Positions 6,474-10,774 of a stretch of 10,774 bases of DNA are shown in pieces. Made by a program: the position numbers and the translations under genes. How positions within the stretch are numbered: the stretch's first letter is position 1; every line of letters starts with the position of its first letter. This DNA is from Treponema sp. UBA3662 (GTDB taxonomy: Bacteria > Spirochaetota > Spirochaetia > Treponematales > Treponemataceae): contig DFJV01000144.1 of the NCBI GenBank assembly GCA_002373205.1, positions 1 to 10,774 on the forward strand, read 5' to 3'. The notes beneath the pieces were generated by a model that was given only the letters and a program-made list of their open reading frames with translations, was not told the DNA's origin and did no database searches.

Positions 6474-7841
6474 CTACCAGCCCCAAGAATTGTTCTGGTC
6501 ACTGACATTTTTTGTATATGGGGAATCCCTAAAGGAATAGTAAACCTTTGTTACGCCTGAATGGTCGGGGTTTGTAAAGGTGTTTCCGCTAAAGTCTATG
6601 TTGCGGCACTTGTTAAAGACGATTACCGCCTGGTGCGTTCCGTAGCCCGTGTTCTTTCCGGTGTTGCCTGTAAACCTTACGTTCTGAACCCAGCCCAGGT
6701 TTGCCTTGTAGCCACCGCAGTGCCAGACACCGTGATGGAAATTTTCCACATAGTTACCTTCAATTAAAATGTCGCCGGTGGAATAGTTTTCGCTTATTGG
6801 AACCTGTTCTGCGCCAGTGCTGAATCCTGTCTCGCCATCGTAAAGGCGGTTGTTCCTAATTATTATGTGCTGACCACCGTCGCAGTAGATGCTTCCTGCC
6901 GTAGCATTGGGGGAGACGCAGTTTTTTACAGTGTTGCCGTAGATGTAAATGTAGCGGGCAAAGTCTTTTGAAGGGTCGTCACAGTAACCGTAGTTTCCGC
7001 CAACGTCTATGCCTATGTTGCCTGTTGTGTCTATCGTGTTGCTTATAAGGTTTACGTATTCAACGTTTGCGGTTACGGTAAGGCATTCAGCCCAGCCGGT
7101 TGCCATGTTGCTAAAAGTGTTGTTGCTGATGAATATGTCGTGGATTGTATCCGTGGTGGAATCTCCGTAGACAATGATTCCGTTTGTTGTGCCGTGGTTT
7201 GTCGGTTCCGTTGTCTTTAGGTTTGTAAAGGTGCAGTGGTCAATTACTATGTGGTTTGCAGGCGGAGATACACCTATGCCGCCACCGCCGTTTTTTGTAC
7301 GCGTGTGATCGCAGAATGAAAGGTGATCAATCTTTAAATATGAGCAGTCTTCTATCTTAAGGATTTTGTTATCGTTCCTAGTAATTTTTTCACCGGAAAG
7401 GGTAGCCCCGCTTGCTCCCTTGATTGTTATGTAGTTACCGGCACTTCCATGAATGGAAGAAAGTTTTATCCTTTCTGAGTTTTTGAATGTTCCCTGTATT
7501 ACAAGGGTGTCTCCTGGCTGCAAAGCTCTTGATGCCACTTCAAATGTCTTGAAGGGACTTGAACTTGTGCCGCTACCTTCGCTTGAAGCACTTGCAGAAA
7601 TATAATAGGTATTTCCGCTGCAAGGAACGCTTGGGCTTGAAAGGTCTCCCATGTAGCCAGTTAGCCTTCCGTCCAAGACAGGGGTAGTAAATTCGCCGTC
7701 ATCATCACCACCGCCACCAGCACCGCATCCTGTTACAAGTGGAAGAAGAGCCAATGCAGACGTTACAAGTGCCAGAACCTTCTTTTTAGAAAACAACTTA
7801 TCCGCTTCTTTTATAAAATTTAAAAACTGAAAATCTCTCAT
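6474..7841 (-). CDS. Secreted right-handed parallel beta-helix lipoprotein (polysaccharide lyase-like fold)
   Basis: 455 residues. A lysine-rich start (SKKK at 18-21) and hydrophobic core lead to the lipobox VTGC with Cys39, so the protein is probably lipidated and anchored on the cell envelope. A Gly/Asp-rich linker (40-50) follows. Residues 78-115 (TYYISASASSEGSGTSSSPF, then ALQPGDTLVI) match the start of DUF1565/pectate-lyase-like domains. About nine rungs follow, with a recurring [G/N]NT-x-x-N pattern near 240, 268, 302, 330, 362, 392 and 420, an asparagine ladder. The ATG at 7841 has no Shine-Dalgarno but has a -10 box 6 nt upstream. A TTG at residue 16 would give a classic 24-residue lipoprotein signal, with an AAGAAG stretch before it. 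It is probably a glycan-binding or glycan-cleaving protein; the substrate is unknown. Confidence 0.85.
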   Translation of the reverse strand: MRDFQFLNFIKEADKLFSKKKVLALVTSALALLPLVTGCGAGGGGDDDGEFTTPVLDGRLTGYMGDLSSPSVPCSGNTYYISASASSEGSGTSSSPFKTFEVASRALQPGDTLVIQGTFKNSERIKLSSIHGSAGNYITIKGASGATLSGEKITRNDNKILKIEDCSYLKIDHLSFCDHTRTKNGGGGIGVSPPANHIVIDHCTFTNLKTTEPTNHGTTNGIIVYGDSTTDTIHDIFISNNTFSNMATGWAECLTVTANVEYVNLISNTIDTTGNIGIDVGGNYGYCDDPSKDFARYIYIYGNTVKNCVSPNATAGSIYCDGGQHIIIRNNRLYDGETGFSTGAEQVPISENYSTGDILIEGNYVENFHHGVWHCGGYKANLGWVQNVRFTGNTGKNTGYGTHQAVIVFNKCRNIDFSGNTFTNPDHSGVTKVYYSFRDSPYTKNVSDQNNSWGW

Positions 7842-7847
7842 GGCACT

Positions 7848-7876
7848 TTTATACTAAAACGACATGAAAAATACAA
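7848..7876 (-). promoter_or_regulatory. Promoter of the beta-helix lipoprotein gene, possibly leaderless
   Basis: On the minus strand TTGTAT (7876-7871), a 17-bp spacer and TATAAA (7853-7848) form a plausible sigma-70 promoter. The -10 ends 6 nt before the ATG at 7841, the same geometry as the restriction gene. If the TTG start at residue 16 is used instead, the transcript would have a leader of about 45 nt. Confidence 0.5.
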
Positions 7877-7926
7877 CACATTTTTTTAGTACAAAAAACC
7901 TTAAAAATTGCATAAAGCGGACACAG

Positions 7927-7949
7927 GGAAATCAGTTTTGGGCTCCACT
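7927..7949. repeat. 23-bp direct repeat, copy 2
   Basis: Identical over 23 bp to 6418-6440, same orientation. Both copies are preceded by ATTGCATAAA (7907-7916 here, 6381-6390 there) and by related GC.GG..ACA segments, so the shared ancestry probably extends beyond the 23 bp with small indels. This copy lacks the inverted partner that gives copy 1 its hairpin. Confidence 0.75.
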
Positions 7950-7966
7950 AGCAGTAAAATATGGAC

Positions 7967-7999
7967 AAAAAAAATACCGGACGGCAAGCACCATCCGGC
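7967..7999 (-). terminator. Intrinsic terminator of the fusA / P-loop gene operon
   Basis: On the minus strand GCCGGATGG (7999-7991) pairs with CCGTCCGGT (7984-7976) through G·U-tolerant pairing around a 6-nt loop, followed by A and then eight T (7974-7967). It lies 21 nt past the stop of the P-loop gene. Confidence 0.88.
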
Positions 8000-8020
8000 A
8001 TTTGTTAAAGGTCATTCAGC

Positions 8021-8704
8021 TTATTTGTTTGTGATAAGCAAAGTCTTTGAATCAAGCTTGAGGTCTGAATCAATAGCACCCTTCTTGCCCATCTTAAGGA
8101 TTTTTACCTGTGTTCCGTTTGCCTTAGAAGCAACAAGGTGAACAACAGCTGTAAAATAAGGAAGAATAGCCTTTGGAGCCTGAGCTTCAAGGTCTTCGCT
8201 GTCAGAAGTTGCGCTAATCCAAACCTTTACCTTTGCAGCCTTTGCATAGCTTGCAACAGACTGGATGTCGTTTTCCTTTACCTTTGCAAAGTCAACGCCG
8301 TCAATTACAACGCCAGCAACACCGATTCCGCCTGCCTTGAGTGCGTTAAGAGTGTTAACAACCTTTTCCAGGTTAAAGTTGTCCTGGTTAAAGTTAAGGA
8401 TTGTGCGGTTGCGGTTAAGCTGTTCCTTTACGTCTGCTGCGTTAGGAAGAGGCTTCTTCTTGGAGATTTCGTTAAAGATTCCATCGTACCAAGAAATTAC
8501 GTTGTCTGACTTCTGGTCAAAAGAAACGTGAACAAGCTGCTTGTTGTTCAGAAGGGTGTCCATACCAAACTGTACAAGAACAGATGTCTTCCCCAAACCT
8601 TTCTTTGAAGTCAAAAGACCAAGTTCACCAGCCTTAAGACCACCGTTTGCAACTTCGTCAAAAGCGCGGACTGGGCTGCGTTCAAAAAGTTCCTGTTTAG
8701 CCAT
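8021..8704 (-). CDS. Small RecA/KaiC-like P-loop protein of unknown function, coupled to EF-G
   Basis: 227 residues, no signal peptide or membrane segment. The layout is that of a single RecA-fold domain as in KaiC, RadA or DnaB: SPVRAFDEVANGGLKAGEL (10-28), a Walker A-like SKKGLGKTS (33-41) with Lys39 and Thr40, SFDQKSDN (61-68) at the place of the KaiC/DnaB beta-strand with its acidic residue, and Walker B VVIDGVDF (132-139) with Asp135. ISATSD (163-168) could be a sensor strand. The first glycine of the usual GxxxxGK[ST] is serine, which may alter nucleotide binding. GGAG (8714-8711) lies 6 nt before ATG and overlaps the stop codon of fusA (TAAGGAG), so translation is probably coupled. I do not know a function; a translation- or DNA-related ATPase is possible. 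Confidence 0.82.
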   Translation of the reverse strand: MAKQELFERSPVRAFDEVANGGLKAGELGLLTSKKGLGKTSVLVQFGMDTLLNNKQLVHVSFDQKSDNVISWYDGIFNEISKKKPLPNAADVKEQLNRNRTILNFNQDNFNLEKVVNTLNALKAGGIGVAGVVIDGVDFAKVKENDIQSVASYAKAAKVKVWISATSDSEDLEAQAPKAILPYFTAVVHLVASKANGTQVKILKMGKKGAIDSDLKLDSKTLLITNK

Positions 8705-8714
8705 TGCTTACTCC

Positions 8715-10774
8715 TTATTTGCCAGCCTGCTCAGCCTTGCGTTTTTCCTGATACTTCTTCATCAGTTCTTCTGCAACAGCGTTAGGCACTTTTGCGTACT
8801 TTTCGAATTCCATTGTAAATTCTGCCTTACCCTGTGTTGAAGAGCGGAGAATTGTAGAGAATCCGAACATTTCAGAAAGAGGAACTTCAGCGTTTACCGT
8901 AGAAGTGTTGTTTTCATCTGTTGAATCAATGATAACACCACGTCTCTGGTTGATAAGGCCGAACATGTTCCCCTGGAATTCTGTAGGACCTGCAATCTGT
9001 ACCTTCATGATAGGTTCAAGAATTGCTGGCTTTGCCTTCTGGTAGCCTTCGCGGAAAGCAAACAAAGCTGCTGTCTGGAATGCCTGGTCAGAAGAGTCAA
9101 CTGGGTGATACTGACCATCGTTAATTGTAATCTTTACGCCAACAACCGGAGCTCCGATGAGGGAACCCTTTTCCATAGCCTTTCTAAAGCCCTTGTCGCA
9201 AGACGGGATGTATTCGTTAGGAATTGCACCACCCTTGATTGAGTCAACAAATTCGTAGTCTTTGTCTGCGAGAGGTTCCATAAAGCCTGCTACGCGACCG
9301 TACTGACCGGAACCACCAGTCTGCTTCTTGTGTGTGTAGTTGAATTCTGCACGCTGTGTAATAGATTCGCGGTAAGCTACTTCTGGCTGTGAAACTTCTA
9401 CTTCGCACTTGTATTCGCGCTTCATGCGTTCTACGTAAACTGCAAGGTGGAGCTCACCCATACCCTTGATGATTGTCTGGTTTGATTCAGGATCAACGTA
9501 GGTCTGGAAAGTCGGGTCTTCCTTTGTAAAGCGGTTAAGAGCCTTTGCCATGTTTGCAGCATCAGACTTGTTCTTTGGAGCAATAGCTTCAGAAATAACC
9601 GGGTTAGGAACGTACATAGACTGCATTGTGTAGTTAAGGCCGCCACCGCAGAATGTATCACCGGAAGCACAGTCAACGCCGAACAAAGCGATAATGTCGC
9701 CCGGCATACCTTCGTTAATATCTTCCATTGCAGCTGCGTTCATACGGACAATGCGTCCAACCTTGAACTTTTTCTGTGCGCGTGTGTTAAAGAGTTCATC
9801 ACCCTTAACAATCTTACCCTGGTAGATACGAGTGTAAGTAAGCTGGCCATACTGACCGTCATCAAGCTTGAATGCCAAAGCAACACAAGGCTTGTCTGCT
9901 GTGTTGAAGATTTCAACCTGAGCTTCGTTGTTGTCGCGGTCAAGAGCATAGTTGTGAACTTCTGTTGGGTTAGGCAGGTAGCGCTCAACAGCATCCAAAA
10001 CCGGCTGGATACCCTTGTTCATGTGTGCTGAACCGCAGAATACGCCAACAAACTGTTCTGCAAGAGTTCCCTTGCGGATAGCTTCGATAACCTTTGCGTC
10101 TTCTACATCATCGTAGCCCTTTTCCATGATTTCTTCCATAAGGGCATCATCAAACATGGAAGCTGCATCAAGGAGCTGCTCACGCTTTTCCTTTGCCTGG
10201 TCAAGCAATTCAGCAGGGATTTCTGCAACGCGAACTTCTTCACCGTCGTGGCCTTCAAAGTAGTATGCCTTCATAGCGATAAGGTCTACTACACCCTGGA
10301 GCTTGTCTTCAAGTCCAATCGGGATTTCCATCATATATGCGTTAAGACCGAGTTTCTCGCGAAGCTGCTGGCATACGCGGATTGGGTTTGCACCCTGGCG
10401 GTCACACTTGTTAACAAATGCAATGCGGGGTACATGATAGCGCTTAAGCTGGCGGTCTACAGTAATTGACTGGGACTGAACGCCTGCAACAGCACAAAGA
10501 ATCATGATAGCACCGTCAAGAACGCGGAGTGAGCGCTCTACTTCTACGGTAAAGTCTACGTGGCCTGGGGTGTCGATCAAGTTGATCGTGATGTCCTTCC
10601 ACTGAACCTGTGTAGCAGCTGACTGGATTGTGATTCCGCGTTCGCGCTCCAAGTCCATTGAATCCATTACAGCGCCTACACCGTCTTTTCCATGAACTTC
10701 ATGAATCTGGTGAATCTTGTTGCAGTAAAACAAAATACGTTCAGATGTAGTTGTTTTACCTGAGTCAATGTGGG
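8715..10774 (-). CDS. fusA: Elongation factor G, spirochaete/mitochondrial EF-G1 type (5' end cut by window edge)
   Basis: Ribosomal translocase GTPase. The visible 685 residues begin inside the P-loop, HIDSGKTTTSERIL, so roughly the first ten codons are missing. TTG at 10733 is an internal Leu, not a start. From the first visible residue: switch I RGITIQ (45-50), G3 DTPGHVD (67-73), G4 NKCD (121-124, Cys where Met or Leu is common), then GSAHMNKG. ALFGVDCASGDTF in domain II and THKKQTGGSGQYG in domain IV resemble mitochondrial EF-G1 closely. In Borrelia, the EF-G1-type paralogue is the translocase and a second EF-G serves ribosome recycling; that knowledge supports a translocation role here. 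The C-terminus ends in a Lys-rich helix. The next gene begins 10 bp downstream. Confidence 0.96.
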   Translation of the reverse strand, partial: HIDSGKTTTSERILFYCNKIHQIHEVHGKDGVGAVMDSMDLERERGITIQSAATQVQWKDITINLIDTPGHVDFTVEVERSLRVLDGAIMILCAVAGVQSQSITVDRQLKRYHVPRIAFVNKCDRQGANPIRVCQQLREKLGLNAYMMEIPIGLEDKLQGVVDLIAMKAYYFEGHDGEEVRVAEIPAELLDQAKEKREQLLDAASMFDDALMEEIMEKGYDDVEDAKVIEAIRKGTLAEQFVGVFCGSAHMNKGIQPVLDAVERYLPNPTEVHNYALDRDNNEAQVEIFNTADKPCVALAFKLDDGQYGQLTYTRIYQGKIVKGDELFNTRAQKKFKVGRIVRMNAAAMEDINEGMPGDIIALFGVDCASGDTFCGGGLNYTMQSMYVPNPVISEAIAPKNKSDAANMAKALNRFTKEDPTFQTYVDPESNQTIIKGMGELHLAVYVERMKREYKCEVEVSQPEVAYRESITQRAEFNYTHKKQTGGSGQYGRVAGFMEPLADKDYEFVDSIKGGAIPNEYIPSCDKGFRKAMEKGSLIGAPVVGVKITINDGQYHPVDSSDQAFQTAALFAFREGYQKAKPAILEPIMKVQIAGPTEFQGNMFGLINQRRGVIIDSTDENNTSTVNAEVPLSEMFGFSTILRSSTQGKAEFTMEFEKYAKVPNAVAEELMKKYQEKRKAEQAGK

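Noticed and set aside
6418..7949. The repeat pair as attachment sites of an integrated element
   Set aside because: There is no integrase, tRNA gene or other mobility gene between or beside the repeats. They are reported only as a repeat pair.
9431..9994. Minus-strand out-of-frame reading frames within fusA
   Set aside because: They are alternate-frame shadows of the EF-G gene, with Leu/Thr/Ser-rich translations and no initiation signals.

Overview
The window looks like a chromosomal stretch from a spirochaete, most likely a Treponema of an animal gut or rumen. That placement is an inference. It rests on an elongation factor G that resembles the spirochaete/mitochondrial EF-G1 type, on the dispersed palindromic repeat at the left edge, and on a lipoprotein-type secreted beta-helix protein. 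No rRNA, tRNA, CRISPR array, transposase or phage gene was recognised.

Layout from left to right. Positions 27-157 hold a 21-bp tandem repeat ending in a perfect palindrome. Next, on the minus strand, is metY (171-1448), an O-acetylhomoserine sulfhydrylase for methionine/cysteine synthesis. Its leader contains two segments perfectly complementary to its own ribosome binding site and start codon region. A 312-bp divergent spacer follows, holding a GC-rich block of unknown nature. On the plus strand comes one large AT-richer gene (1761-4736), a complete MmeI-like type IIL restriction-modification protein of 991 residues. It appears to be made from a leaderless mRNA with an extended -10 promoter. 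The rest of the window is on the minus strand: an AGCS-family sodium/amino-acid symporter (4858-6306) with a hairpin plus U-run directly before its Shine-Dalgarno sequence; a secreted beta-helix lipoprotein (6474-7841) bracketed by two copies of a 23-bp direct repeat; a small RecA/KaiC-like P-loop protein of unknown role (8021-8704); and the bulk of fusA (8715-10774), whose 5' end lies outside the window.

How the genes relate. fusA and the P-loop gene are 10 bp apart and almost certainly co-transcribed, and they end at a strong intrinsic terminator. metY, the restriction gene, the symporter and the beta-helix gene appear to be separate units. No multigene defence system or biosynthetic cluster is visible. 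The restriction-modification gene is a solitary, self-sufficient unit. The least explained items are the self-complementary metY leader, the stacked inverted repeats and attenuator-like hairpin before the symporter, the 23-bp repeat pair, the two candidate leaderless starts, and the P-loop partner of EF-G.
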